The translations under genes and the position numbers were made by a program. Below, piece by piece: positions 52,372-61,702 of a DNA stretch of 64,000 nt. Origin of the DNA: Janibacter sp. A1S7 (GTDB lineage Bacteria > Actinomycetota > Actinomycetes > Actinomycetales > Dermatophilaceae); the NCBI RefSeq assembly GCF_037198315.1, contig NZ_CP144913.1, forward strand, positions 1,116,001 to 1,180,000. Reading direction: 5' to 3'. Position 1 is the stretch's first letter, and each line of letters opens with the position of its first letter. The notes beneath the pieces were generated by a model. The model made no database searches. It was given only the letters and a program-made list of their open reading frames with translations, and was not told the origin of the DNA.

Positions 52372-54084
52372 ATGGCACCGCAGCTGATTCCGCAGGACCC
52401 ACGCTTCACGACCGAGTCCGAGCAGGTGGTGTGGGAGCGGCTGCGTGACTCCCTTCGCCCCGAGGACACGCTCATCGCGAACCTGCGGCTGACCGACAGC
52501 CGCAAGGACCACGAGGCAGACCTCGTCCTCGTCCTGCCCGACGCGGGCGTCGTGGTCGTGGAGGTCAAGGGCGGCAAAGTGCGCATCGAGGACGGAGCGT
52601 GGAGCACCGTGCGTCGCGGCAAGCGGGTGCCGATTCACCCGGTCGACCAGGCGCGTGAGTCCCGATACGCCATCCGGCAGTACGTCGAGTCCGACCGGCG
52701 GTGGGCCGACTCGTCCCGGACCCGGGTTCGCTTCGCGCACGCGGTCGTCACCCCCTTCGTCGGTCTTGGTCAGGACTTCGACCTCCCCGACTGCCCCCGA
52801 TGGATGATCCACGACAAGCACGACATGCCGGACCTCGCTCGCCGGCTGGCCGACATCCCCATCGGACTGGAGAACAACCGTCGCATCCCGACCGACGACG
52901 ACTGCGCGGTCATCGTCGACATCCTCACCGCCCGCGGCACCGACGCCGTCCCGTCCGTCGCCGATGAGGCCGACGAGCGCCAGCACCGCGCCGACCGCCT
53001 CACCGAGGAGCAGAGCCAGATCCTGCGCGTCACCCGTCTGCTGCGTCGCGTCGAGATCCGCGGCGGGGCCGGCAGCGGCAAGACCGTCCTCGCCCTCACC
53101 CAGGCCCGCCAGCTGGCTGCCGGGCGCGACGGACGTCCCGCCGAGCGCGTCGCGCTGCTGTGCTACTCGATCGGCCTGGCCACCCACTTCACGCGCGAGG
53201 TCGCGACCTGGCCACACCGCCAGCGCCCCTCGTTCGTCGGGACCTTCGAGGACCTCGCCAACCTCTGGGGGGTGCCCTCCGGTTCCCGCGACGACCCGGA
53301 CTACTGGGAGGAGACCCTGCCGGCCCTGATGGCCGAGCGCGCGGCCGAGCTGGCGCCGGGGGAGCGCTACGACTCCTTCGTCGTCGACGAGGCGCAGGAC
53401 TTCGCCGAGTCGTGGTGGCGCCCGCTCATCGCTGCGCTCACCGACGAGAGCGACGGGGGCCTGTTCATCTACTCCGACGAGAACCAGCGCCTGTTCAACC
53501 GATTCGGCCGGCCCCCGGTCCCGCTCGTGCCCCTCGTCCTGGACCACAACCTGCGCAACACCAAGCAGATCGCGGAGGTCTTCAAACCGCTGGCGCCACT
53601 ACGGATGCGGCTCGAGGGCGGCGACGGCCCGGACGTCACCTTCGTCCCCACCAGCGCCGATGACGCGGTCGGCACAGCCGACGACCAGGTCGACCTGCTC
53701 ATCGACGAGGGGTGGGAGCCCGGGCACATCGCGCTGCTGACCACCGGCCACCGCCACCCCGTGCAGGTCGAGCGCCAGGAGGAGCTCGGGCAGGACGGGT
53801 ACTGGCGCACCTTCTGGGAGGACGAGGACGTCTTCTTCGGCCACGTGCTGGGGGCGAAGGGGATGGAGCGTCGCGTCGTCGTGCTGTCCGTCAACGAGGA
53901 CGGCACCCGGGAGCGCTTCCGTGAGCGACTCTACGTCGGCCTCTCCCGGGCCACCGACCGGCTCGTCGTCGTAGGTGACCCGGACACCATCACGCACGCC
54001 GGCGACGAGGTCTCGCGCATCCTCGTCGACGCCGCGAGTACAGTCGGCGCCACATCAGGGGACGAGGAGAGCAGGGGATCATGA
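52372..54084 (+). CDS. NERD-domain / UvrD-like helicase protein
   Basis: 570 aa. The N-terminal NERD nuclease-related domain (about 15-130) has DHEADLVLVLPDAGVVVVEVKGG, a PD-(D/E)XK-like core with Glu64 and Lys66. A superfamily-1 helicase follows: Walker A GGAGSGKT (231-238), VVDEAQDF near 341, FIYSDENQ, DHNLRNT near 386, GAKGMERRVVVLS and LYVGLSRATDRL near 520. It probably processes DNA in repair or defence. The stop overlaps the next gene by 4 bp (ATGA). Confidence 0.88.
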   Translation: MAPQLIPQDPRFTTESEQVVWERLRDSLRPEDTLIANLRLTDSRKDHEADLVLVLPDAGVVVVEVKGGKVRIEDGAWSTVRRGKRVPIHPVDQARESRYAIRQYVESDRRWADSSRTRVRFAHAVVTPFVGLGQDFDLPDCPRWMIHDKHDMPDLARRLADIPIGLENNRRIPTDDDCAVIVDILTARGTDAVPSVADEADERQHRADRLTEEQSQILRVTRLLRRVEIRGGAGSGKTVLALTQARQLAAGRDGRPAERVALLCYSIGLATHFTREVATWPHRQRPSFVGTFEDLANLWGVPSGSRDDPDYWEETLPALMAERAAELAPGERYDSFVVDEAQDFAESWWRPLIAALTDESDGGLFIYSDENQRLFNRFGRPPVPLVPLVLDHNLRNTKQIAEVFKPLAPLRMRLEGGDGPDVTFVPTSADDAVGTADDQVDLLIDEGWEPGHIALLTTGHRHPVQVERQEELGQDGYWRTFWEDEDVFFGHVLGAKGMERRVVVLSVNEDGTRERFRERLYVGLSRATDRLVVVGDPDTITHAGDEVSRILVDAASTVGATSGDEESRGS

Positions 54085-54536
54085 ACGAGCACCCGCCGGG
54101 TTGGTACGACCACGAGGGCGAACGTCGCTACTGGGACGGGCAGCAGTGGACGCACTCCACGTCCGTGCCACCGGGCCCCGCCCCGGGCGCCCCGCCGCAG
54201 GGCCAGGTGATGCCCTACGGGCAGCAGAGTGGCTCCGGGGGCCAGCCGCCCCCCTTCGCTCCCGGTGTGATGCCCGCCGCGCGCAAGGAGCCGGCGTTGT
54301 CGTTGTTGGCATCCTTCTTCATCCCCGGGCTCGGGGAGATGATCAACGGCGACGTCGGGATCGGGGTGGCCTTCCTCAGCGCCTACGTCGGCGGCTGGGT
54401 CCTGGTCGTCTGCCTGGGCTGGATCCTCATCGGCTTCATCGGTCTCCCGATCGCCCTCGGCGCCTGGATCTGGTCGATGATCGACTCCTACCAGGGCGCG
54501 GTGAGGGTCAACCAGAGGAACGGCTACCCCGGCTGA
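54081..54536 (+). CDS. DUF2510 membrane protein
   Basis: 151 aa. The N-terminal DUF2510 motif PPGWYDHEGERRYWDGQQWT (residues 5-24) is followed by a Pro/Gly/Gln-rich linker and two or three transmembrane segments (about 72-140) with FIPGLGEMINGDVGIGVAF, resembling TM2-type domains. Function unknown; DUF2510 may bind surface or envelope components. The ATGA overlap with the NERD-helicase gene implies co-translation, an unusual pairing of a DNA enzyme with a membrane protein. Confidence 0.82.
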   Translation: MNEHPPGWYDHEGERRYWDGQQWTHSTSVPPGPAPGAPPQGQVMPYGQQSGSGGQPPPFAPGVMPAARKEPALSLLASFFIPGLGEMINGDVGIGVAFLSAYVGGWVLVVCLGWILIGFIGLPIALGAWIWSMIDSYQGAVRVNQRNGYPG

Positions 54537-54551
54537 CTCGGGGAGCGGCCC

Positions 54552-55925
<1,374 letters not shown>

Positions 55926-56078
55926 GGAACTTGACTCCTGGGTGCTCGGGGTGGGGCACGGACGGCAGCCGTCAAGGGTGGACGACGTGCCGCACATCAC
56001 ACTACCTGCGCTGTCTGGGCGAGGAGGTGGTCCCCGAGGTGCTGGGTCCCACGCACCGCGTGGGCGGAAGTGCTTCCC

Positions 56079-56435
56079 TCAGGTCGATTTCCCCAAGGCA
56101 TCGAGCAGGGTGGGGATCCGACGCTCCAAGGCGGCGAACACCAAGCGATCATCCACCTTGTCGTAGTGATGGGTGATGAGGTTGCGCATGCGGGCGAGAG
56201 CGATCCAGTCGACGGAGTCGTGAGCCTGCTTGAAGTCTGCCGGCAACTTCTCGGCCACCGTCGCCACCTGGATGAGGATGTGCCGACCGCTGTTACGCAG
56301 CACCCGACCTTGTGAGCTGTCGGCGAGATAGGCGTCGATACCGAGGCTCACCGTGTAGGCAGCGTCACCGCCGAACATGGACAAGTCATCGAGTCGACGC
56401 TGAACGCGTGCACCGTCGTCCGGGTTGGCGGTCAC
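56079..56435 (-). CDS. HepT-like ribonuclease toxin (DUF86)
   Basis: 118 aa HEPN-fold protein. The RX4HXY catalytic motif is exact: Arg84, His89, Tyr91 in RMRNLITHHY. HEPN toxins cleave RNA; in MntA-HepT systems the antitoxin silences the toxin by adding AMP residues to the Tyr of this motif. It starts inside the stop of the upstream mntA-like gene (ATGA), the usual operon order. Toxicity is inferred from family. Confidence 0.9.
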   Translation of the reverse strand: MTANPDDGARVQRRLDDLSMFGGDAAYTVSLGIDAYLADSSQGRVLRNSGRHILIQVATVAEKLPADFKQAHDSVDWIALARMRNLITHHYDKVDDRLVFAALERRIPTLLDALGKST

Positions 56436-56890
56436 AGTGCAACAGCCTCGATGGCTCCGCTGCCCGTGACCACCCCGCGCATCCGGGCGTCGACCAAGTC
56501 CACCGGAAAGGTGAGCAGGGCCGAGAGCTCGGCCTCCAGCGTCAGCAGGTCGACGATGTCGTGTCGATCAGTGAAGTCCACCATCAAGTCGATGTCGGAG
56601 TCGGTACGATCGCAGCCACGCGCCACGGACCCGAACACCGTGGGCTCCGGAAGACCCGCACGGGCGAAGATGTCGCGAACCTGCTGGCGTCGTGCGGCCA
56701 GCGCCACCGAGGGGCGCATCGCCACAGCGTCATCGATCGCTGCCCGCGACGGTTGCGACGGGTGCCGCCGCCCCGACTCGATTGCGGCGATCAACGGTTG
56801 CTTGACCCCGGACGCCTGGGCGAGGTCCCGTTGCGACATGCCGAGAATCGCGCGTCGCCCGCGCAGGAAGCGTGTGTAGTCGTTGGCCAT
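56432..56890 (-). CDS. HTH-MntA antitoxin (XRE HTH + minimal nucleotidyltransferase)
   Basis: 152 aa fusion. Residues 5-60 form an XRE/Cro helix-turn-helix (GMSQRDLAQASGVKQPLIAAIESG). Residues 75-150 form a minimal nucleotidyltransferase with FGSVARG (86-92) and SDIDLMVDF (Asp99 and Asp101). MntA-type enzymes AMPylate HepT. The fused HTH probably binds the perfect palindrome 9 nt upstream. ATG 56890 is supported by TATCAT 6 nt before it. Confidence 0.9.
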   Translation of the reverse strand: MANDYTRFLRGRRAILGMSQRDLAQASGVKQPLIAAIESGRRHPSQPSRAAIDDAVAMRPSVALAARRQQVRDIFARAGLPEPTVFGSVARGCDRTDSDIDLMVDFTDRHDIVDLLTLEAELSALLTFPVDLVDARMRGVVTGSGAIEAVAL

Positions 56891-56896
56891 GCCCCC

Positions 56897-56902
56897 ATGA
56901 TA
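56897..56902 (-). promoter_or_regulatory. -10 hexamer of the toxin-antitoxin operon
   Basis: On the minus strand TATCAT ends 6 nt before ATG 56890. Its first four bases lie in the distal arm of the operator palindrome. Confidence 0.6.
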
Positions 56903-56917
56903 ACGCGCCGCGTTATC
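56899..56917. promoter_or_regulatory. Operator palindrome of the mntA-hepT operon
   Basis: GATAACGCG-C-CGCGTTATC is a perfect 9-bp inverted repeat around one base. It overlaps the -10 hexamer and is well placed for repression by the fused HTH domain. Confidence 0.8.
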
Positions 56918-56930
56918 GAAGGTCGTTCCA

Positions 56931-56944
56931 ACAGTGGCCACTGT
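56931..56944. promoter_or_regulatory. Second palindrome, divergent side
   Basis: ACAGTGGCCACTGT is a perfect 14-bp palindrome 47 bp before ATG 56991. Its sequence differs from the toxin-antitoxin operator, so it may be bound by another regulator. Confidence 0.4.
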
Positions 56945-56990
56945 GGAAAACCTGGCGGTGGCAACGGCCGATGTGGCCATGATGAAGGGC

Positions 56991-57422
56991 ATGACATTCC
57001 AAGATCTGCCCAGCGACTGGCCCACCCGCTCCCTGACCGACACCGACATCGCCCCCGACATCGTCGACCTCGTCGTGCGCGAGAGCGACCGCGAGGGAGG
57101 GTGCCTGAGCATCCTGCTGTGCGGTGACGGTGACCGACTGCTGCAACCCGTCGCGATCACCGACCTCGACGACGAGCCGCACCTGCGGCGGCGGGAGGTC
57201 TTCGACACCTTCCTCGGGAGCTTCGGCGAGATGCTCAGCGGGATCGTCGTCGCCGTCGGCCGCCCCCGCGGCCACGAGCCCGACGACGAGGCCCGCGCGT
57301 GGCACGAGGCGGCGATCGCCTCCTGTCGCGAGCACGGCGTCCCGCTGCTGGGCACCTACCTGGCCACCGTCCACGGCGTTGTTGAGATGCCGCAGTGGGA
57401 GGAGCTGCGCGCGGCGGGATGA
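56991..57422 (+). CDS. Conserved hypothetical protein
   Basis: 143 aa soluble alpha/beta protein that I do not recognise as a named family. It opens MTFQDLPSDWPTRSLTDTDI, and has central beta strands CLSILLCGDGDRLLQPVAITDL and GIVVAVGRPRGHEPDDEARAWHEAAIASC. No catalytic motif is evident. The start is chosen from CATGAT 7 nt upstream, in the same pattern as neighbouring genes; ATGs at 56979 and 56982 are alternatives. It is divergent from the mntA-hepT operon. Confidence 0.75.
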   Translation: MTFQDLPSDWPTRSLTDTDIAPDIVDLVVRESDREGGCLSILLCGDGDRLLQPVAITDLDDEPHLRRREVFDTFLGSFGEMLSGIVVAVGRPRGHEPDDEARAWHEAAIASCREHGVPLLGTYLATVHGVVEMPQWEELRAAG

Positions 57423-57473
57423 CCTCGAGGCTCCTCGCTGGCGCTCGTCGCACCTCGATCATCGGTGATGGAG

Positions 57474-58979
57474 CTAGAGCAGATCGTTGATCTGCTCGGC
57501 GATCGCGGCGCCGATCGCGGCGGCGAAGCCCTCCGGGTCCTCGTGCGCGGCCGGCTCCTCCGGGACGATGACATCCACCAAGCCGTCCTCGAGCATCTGC
57601 TGGGCACCCACCCGCTGGCGCGCGGCGAGCAGGGGGGCGTGGTCGGTGTCCTTGAAGAGGATGGCGCTCGCGCCCTCGGGGGGCAGCGGCGACAACCATG
57701 CCTTGCTCGAGGCGATGACCCGACGAGCGGGCAGCATCGCCAGGGCGCCACCGCCGGTGCCCTCCCCGAGCAGCACCGAGACGCTCGGGACGGTCAGAGC
57801 GGTCATGTCCGCGATCGAGCGGGCGATCTCGCCGGCCAGCGCGCCCTCCTCCGCGTGCGGGGAGAGATCCGCGCCGGGGGTGTCGATGACGGTGACCAGG
57901 GGCAACCCCAGCTCGGTGGCCATGACCATCCCGCGCCGCGCCTCACGCAACGCGGCCGGGCCCATCGACTCGGCGACCTGGTAGCGCCGATCCTGCCCGA
58001 CGAGCACGCACGGACGCCCACCGAAGGAGGCCAGCGCCAGCATCACGCCCTTGTCCGACTCCCCGTACCCCGTGCCGTTGAGCGGGATGACGTCGTCCGC
58101 GGCGTACCGCAGCAGCTCGCGCACACCGGGGCGGTCCTCCCGTCGCGTCACCGTGATCGCCGACCAGAGATCGTCGATCTCCTCCTGCGTCGGCTCCGGC
58201 CGGGAGACGAAGGGGCTGATCTGCCAGACCGGGTCCTCACCCTCCGCGGCCGGGGAGCCGGGGGAGGCATCCCGGGCCACGGGATGCGCGTGCCGCTCGG
58301 TGGTCGCCGACAGCAGCGTCAGTGCCCGGGCGGCGATCCCGGCGAGCTGGTCGGTGGGCACGACGGCGTCGACGATGCCCTTGTCGACAAGGTTCTCCGC
58401 GAGCTGCACGCCCGACGGGAAGGGCTCGCCGTTGACCGTCTCGTAGACGACCGGGCCGAGGAAGCCGATCAGCGCCTCCGGCTCGGCGATCGTCATGTGC
58501 CCCAAGGACCCCCACGACGCGAAGACCCCACCGGTCGTGGGGTGACGCAGGTAGACCAGGTAGGGCAGACCGGCCGCCTTGTGCGCGACGACGGCCGCGG
58601 AGATGTCGACCATCGTCACGAAGGCGGGCGTGCCCTCCTGCATGCGCGTGCCACCACTCGCGGTCGCGGCGACCAGCGGCAGACGCTCGGTCGTGGCCCG
58701 CCGGACCGCGGCGACGATCCGCCCGGCGGCGGCGCGGCCGATGGAGCCCCCGAGGAAGCGGAACTCACCGACGATCAGGGCGACGTCGTGCCCGTGGATC
58801 CGGGCGGACCCGGTGATCACCGACTCGTCCGTGCCGGCCCGCTCGGCGGCACGCTCGAGCGAGGCGAGGTAGGTCTCGTCCAGGCCGGCGAGATCGAGGG
58901 GCTCGTCCCAGGAGACGAAGGTGCCTGCGTCGACGACCGTGTCGATCATTTCGTGGGCAGTCAGGCGAGCGGAACTCAT
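57474..58979 (-). CDS. Acyl-CoA carboxylase carboxyltransferase (fused beta-alpha, AccD/AccA-like)
   Basis: 501 aa. Two crotonase-like halves. The beta-type half has EFRFLGGSIGRAAAGRIVAAVRRA and ASGGTRMQEGTPAFVTMV...TTGGVFASWGSLG (about 75-160). The alpha-type half has VIDTPGADLSPHAEEGALAGEIARSIADM and LLGEGTGGGALAMLPA (about 360-420). It transfers CO2 from biotin to acetyl-CoA or propionyl-CoA. No biotin carrier gene is adjacent. A CAGGAT hexamer lies 6 nt before the ATG. It lacks the N-terminal zinc ribbon of E. coli AccD. Confidence 0.92.
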   Translation of the reverse strand: MSSARLTAHEMIDTVVDAGTFVSWDEPLDLAGLDETYLASLERAAERAGTDESVITGSARIHGHDVALIVGEFRFLGGSIGRAAAGRIVAAVRRATTERLPLVAATASGGTRMQEGTPAFVTMVDISAAVVAHKAAGLPYLVYLRHPTTGGVFASWGSLGHMTIAEPEALIGFLGPVVYETVNGEPFPSGVQLAENLVDKGIVDAVVPTDQLAGIAARALTLLSATTERHAHPVARDASPGSPAAEGEDPVWQISPFVSRPEPTQEEIDDLWSAITVTRREDRPGVRELLRYAADDVIPLNGTGYGESDKGVMLALASFGGRPCVLVGQDRRYQVAESMGPAALREARRGMVMATELGLPLVTVIDTPGADLSPHAEEGALAGEIARSIADMTALTVPSVSVLLGEGTGGGALAMLPARRVIASSKAWLSPLPPEGASAILFKDTDHAPLLAARQRVGAQQMLEDGLVDVIVPEEPAAHEDPEGFAAAIGAAIAEQINDLL

Positions 58980-59008
58980 GCCGTGATCCTGCCAGTCGCC
59001 GCGCTGGG

Positions 59009-59014
59009 TACTCT
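59009..59014 (+). promoter_or_regulatory. -10 hexamer, leaderless type
   Basis: TACTCT ends 6 nt before GTG 59021. Confidence 0.55.
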
Positions 59015-59020
59015 TGCGCC

Positions 59021-59389
59021 GTGCTTGTGCCCTTGACCACTGCCGTGATCGTGGCCGTCGGCGTGCTCGCGGTGATGGCTCTGGTCTACATGATCGTCGA
59101 CCGCCTCGTCGACGACGGGATGCTGCTCGTCACCGCGATCGTCGAGCTCTCCCTGCTCGTCCTGGCGGTCGTCAGCGCGTTCGCACAGGCCCGGGTCACC
59201 GGGACCGGGCAGGGCGCGACGATGCTCGCCTACGCCCTGACCCTGCCGCTCATCCCGCCGGTCGTCGTCTTCATCGCGCTGAAGGAGAAGACCCGCTGGG
59301 CCATGGGCGTGGTCATCGCCGGTGCCTTCACCGTCGGCGTCATGGCCTACCGCATCCTGCAGATCTGGAACCTCCATGGCCCCGTCTGA
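59021..59389 (+). CDS. Hypothetical membrane protein (4 TM)
   Basis: 122 aa. Four hydrophobic helices lie at about residues 4-26, 33-54, 68-86 and 94-116. There are no charged catalytic motifs. Its end overlaps the next membrane protein gene by 14 bp, so the two are probably co-expressed and may interact. Divergent from the carboxyltransferase gene. Confidence 0.7.
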   Translation: MLVPLTTAVIVAVGVLAVMALVYMIVDRLVDDGMLLVTAIVELSLLVLAVVSAFAQARVTGTGQGATMLAYALTLPLIPPVVVFIALKEKTRWAMGVVIAGAFTVGVMAYRILQIWNLHGPV

Positions 59390-59804
59390 GGTGCGCACCG
59401 GCACCGGACCGGGCCGCGTCGTCGTCGCCGTGTACGCCGTGCTCGCGCTCGCCGCGACCGGCCGCTCGATCCTGCAGGTGACCGAGTACTTCGACCGGGC
59501 ACCCCTGGCCTACGTGCTCTCCTCGCTCGCGGCCGTGATCTACATCGTCGCGACCATCGCCCTGGCGAAGGGGGGTGCCACCGGCGCCCGCATCGCCACC
59601 GGCGCGATCCTCGTCGAGGCGATCGGGGTGCTCACCGTGGGCACCCTGTCCTACCTGGCGCCCGAGCTCTTCCCGGACAAGACCGTCTGGTCCCACTACG
59701 GCTCCGGTTACGGCTACGCGCCGCTCGTCCTCCCCTTCGTGGGGCTGTGGTGGATCCGCCGGGTCCGTCGGGTCCAGCGCGCCCGCCGCGGCGCGGGGGA
59801 GTGA
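59376..59804 (+). CDS. Hypothetical membrane protein (4 TM)
   Basis: 142 aa with about four transmembrane segments (about 13-31, 40-60, 69-91, 110-127). A long extracytoplasmic loop FPDKTVWSHYGSGYGYAPL and a basic cytoplasmic end RRVRRVQRARRG are seen. ATG 59376 lies inside the upstream gene. Function unknown. Confidence 0.7.
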   Translation: MAPSEVRTGTGPGRVVVAVYAVLALAATGRSILQVTEYFDRAPLAYVLSSLAAVIYIVATIALAKGGATGARIATGAILVEAIGVLTVGTLSYLAPELFPDKTVWSHYGSGYGYAPLVLPFVGLWWIRRVRRVQRARRGAGE

Positions 59805-59879
59805 CGGGGGCCACCCCCTTCGCCCGGGAGGTGAGACACCCACCCACCCGCGCGGAGCCGTTGTCTATGCTCCGTGGCA

Positions 59880-59960
59880 GGTCTTGAGTGCCAGTGTCCA
59901 AGCCCCGGCTTGCTGGCCGGCAACCCTCCTCCGCGGTGGGGTGCCCCGGGAGACGACCAG
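59880..59960 (+). ncRNA. SAM-IV-type riboswitch
   Basis: The segment has the conserved core TGAGTGCCAG, AAGCCCCGGCTTGCTGGCC, GGCAACCCTCC, CGCGGTGGGGTGCCCCGGG and the closing GACCAGG. GGTC at 59880-59883 pairs with GACC at 59955-59958 as P1. This matches the SAM-IV class of Actinobacteria that controls met genes. It should switch off metY when S-adenosylmethionine is plentiful. It ends about 50 nt before the start codon. Confidence 0.88.
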
Positions 59961-60010
59961 GGACGTGGCGACCGCCACGCTCAAGCGCGCACCACACCAG
60001 GAGCACAGAC

Positions 60011-61330
60011 ATGTCCGACCCGTCCACGTGGAGCTTCGAGACCAAGCAGATCCACGCCGGCCAGGCTCCCGACCCGACGACCGGCTCGCGGGCACTGCCG
60101 ATCCACCAGACGACGTCCTTCGTCTTCCCCGACACCGAGACCGCGAAGAACCGCTTCGCGCTCTCCGAGCTCGGCCCGATCTACACCCGGATCACCAACC
60201 CGACGCAGGAGGCGGTCGAGAACAAGATCGCCGCGCTCGAGGGGGGTGTCGGTGCCCTGCTCGTCTCGTCCGGCATGTCCGCGACCTCGATGGCGCTGAT
60301 GAACGTCGCCGAGGCCGGTGACCACATCGTCGCCAGCGCTGCGCTCTACGGCGGGACGATCAACCTCTTCCAGCACACGCTGCCGAAGTTCGGCATCGAG
60401 GTGACCCTCGTGGAGGACCCGGGCGACCTCGAGCAGTGGAAGGCCGCCGTCAAGCCGAACACGAAGGCCTTCTTCGGCGAGACCATCGGCAACCCGAAGG
60501 ACGTCGTGCTGGACGTCGCCGGGATCGCGGGGGTCGCGCACGAGGCGGGCGTGCCGCTGGTCGTCGACAACACCATCGCCACCCCGTACAACCTGCGTCC
60601 GATCGAGCACGGCGCGGACATCGTCGTGCACTCCGCGACGAAGTTCCTCGGCGGTCACGGCACCTCGATCGCCGGCGTCATCGTCGACGGCGGGTCGTTC
60701 GACTTCGCCGCCGACCCGGAGAAGTTCCCGGGCTTCAACCAGCCGGACGAGAGCTACCACGGCCTGCGCTACGGCCCGGACCTCGGCGTGGGCGGCGCCC
60801 TGGGGGCCAACCTCGCCTTCATCCTCAAGGCACGGGTGCAGCTGCTGCGCGACCTCGGCCAGGCCGTCTCGCCGTTCAACGCCTTCCTCATCGGGACGGG
60901 CATCGAGACGCTCAGCCTGCGGATGGAGCGGCACCTGGCGAACACCGCGACGGTCGTCGACTTCCTCGGTGGTCACGCGCAGGTCGAGAAGGTCATCTGG
61001 GCCTCGCTGCCGACCAGCGCCAGCCACGAGACCGCGAAGAAGTACACGCCGAAGGGAGCCGGCTCGATCATCTCCTTCGAGATCGCCGGTGGCCTCGAGG
61101 CGGGCCGGAAGTTCGTCGAGGGACTGACCCTGCACAGCCACCTGGCCAACATCGGTGACGTGCGCTCTCTGGTCATCCACCCCGCCTCGACGACCCACTC
61201 GCAGGGCCCGGAGGAGGACCGCCTCGCCGCGGGCGTCACCCCCGGCCTGGTGCGACTGTCCGTCGGCCTGGAGAACCCCGACGACATCATCGCCGACCTC
61301 GAGGAGGGCTTCGCCGCCGCGACGGCCTGA
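60011..61330 (+). CDS. metY: O-acetylhomoserine aminocarboxypropyltransferase (sulfhydrylase)
   Basis: 439 aa PLP enzyme of the Cys/Met metabolism family. It makes homocysteine from O-acetylhomoserine and sulfide. Seen are TKQIHAGQAPDPTTGSRALPIHQTTSFVF, SGMSATSMALMNVAEAGDHIVAS, the PLP lysine in VVHSATKFLGGHGTSIAG near residue 208, and LRYGPDLGVGG. ATG 60011 follows the riboswitch. A strong terminator follows the stop codon. Confidence 0.95.
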   Translation: MSDPSTWSFETKQIHAGQAPDPTTGSRALPIHQTTSFVFPDTETAKNRFALSELGPIYTRITNPTQEAVENKIAALEGGVGALLVSSGMSATSMALMNVAEAGDHIVASAALYGGTINLFQHTLPKFGIEVTLVEDPGDLEQWKAAVKPNTKAFFGETIGNPKDVVLDVAGIAGVAHEAGVPLVVDNTIATPYNLRPIEHGADIVVHSATKFLGGHGTSIAGVIVDGGSFDFAADPEKFPGFNQPDESYHGLRYGPDLGVGGALGANLAFILKARVQLLRDLGQAVSPFNAFLIGTGIETLSLRMERHLANTATVVDFLGGHAQVEKVIWASLPTSASHETAKKYTPKGAGSIISFEIAGGLEAGRKFVEGLTLHSHLANIGDVRSLVIHPASTTHSQGPEEDRLAAGVTPGLVRLSVGLENPDDIIADLEEGFAAATA

Positions 61331-61344
61331 CCCTCGAAGCACCC

Positions 61345-61384
61345 CGCCGCGGGGCCTGTGGAGAAGTCCACGGGCCCCGCGGCG
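61345..61384 (+). terminator. Terminator of metY
   Basis: 18-bp stem with one T-G pair (61345-61362 with 61367-61384), a GAAG tetraloop and then TTGTTGTC. Confidence 0.82.
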
Positions 61385-61392
61385 TTGTTGTC

Positions 61393-61398
61393 TAGCGT
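61393..61398 (+). promoter_or_regulatory. -10 hexamer, leaderless type
   Basis: TAGCGT ends 7 nt before ATG 61406, directly behind the metY terminator. Confidence 0.55.
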
Positions 61399-61405
61399 TG
61401 CCGAC

Positions 61406-61702
61406 ATGGGTGGCTACGGGATCTCGATCGACGGTGACGGCATCGCCCAGCTCGGCGATCGCCTCGGGAGCATCGCCGACCTGCTGGAGGAGGCGGCGGC
61501 GCGCACGTCCGAGCTGGCCGTCTACGGGTTCCCGTCCGGCACCGGCGAGCGCGCCATGGACGGCGTTCTCGGTGACCAGGAGCTGGTCCGGGTCGAGGTG
61601 TGCGACCGGCTGCGTGCACTGCGCGAGCTGGCCCACCAGGCCGGTGACTGCTTCATCAGCACCGAGCAGCTGATCGACCGGCGATTCCGGGGAGCCTCCT
61701 GA
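61406..61702 (+). CDS. Small WXG100-like helical protein
   Basis: 98 aa. Two long amphipathic helices (IAQLGDRLGSIADLLEEAAARTSEL and QELVRVEVCDRLRALRELAHQAGDCF) flank a turn VYGFPSGTGER, the layout of ESX/WXG100 proteins, but the Trp of the WXG turn is absent. Its stop shares one base with the next start (TGATG). It is probably the small partner of the larger T7SS-like protein. No ESX core genes are visible in the window. Confidence 0.68.
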   Translation: MGGYGISIDGDGIAQLGDRLGSIADLLEEAAARTSELAVYGFPSGTGERAMDGVLGDQELVRVEVCDRLRALRELAHQAGDCFISTEQLIDRRFRGAS

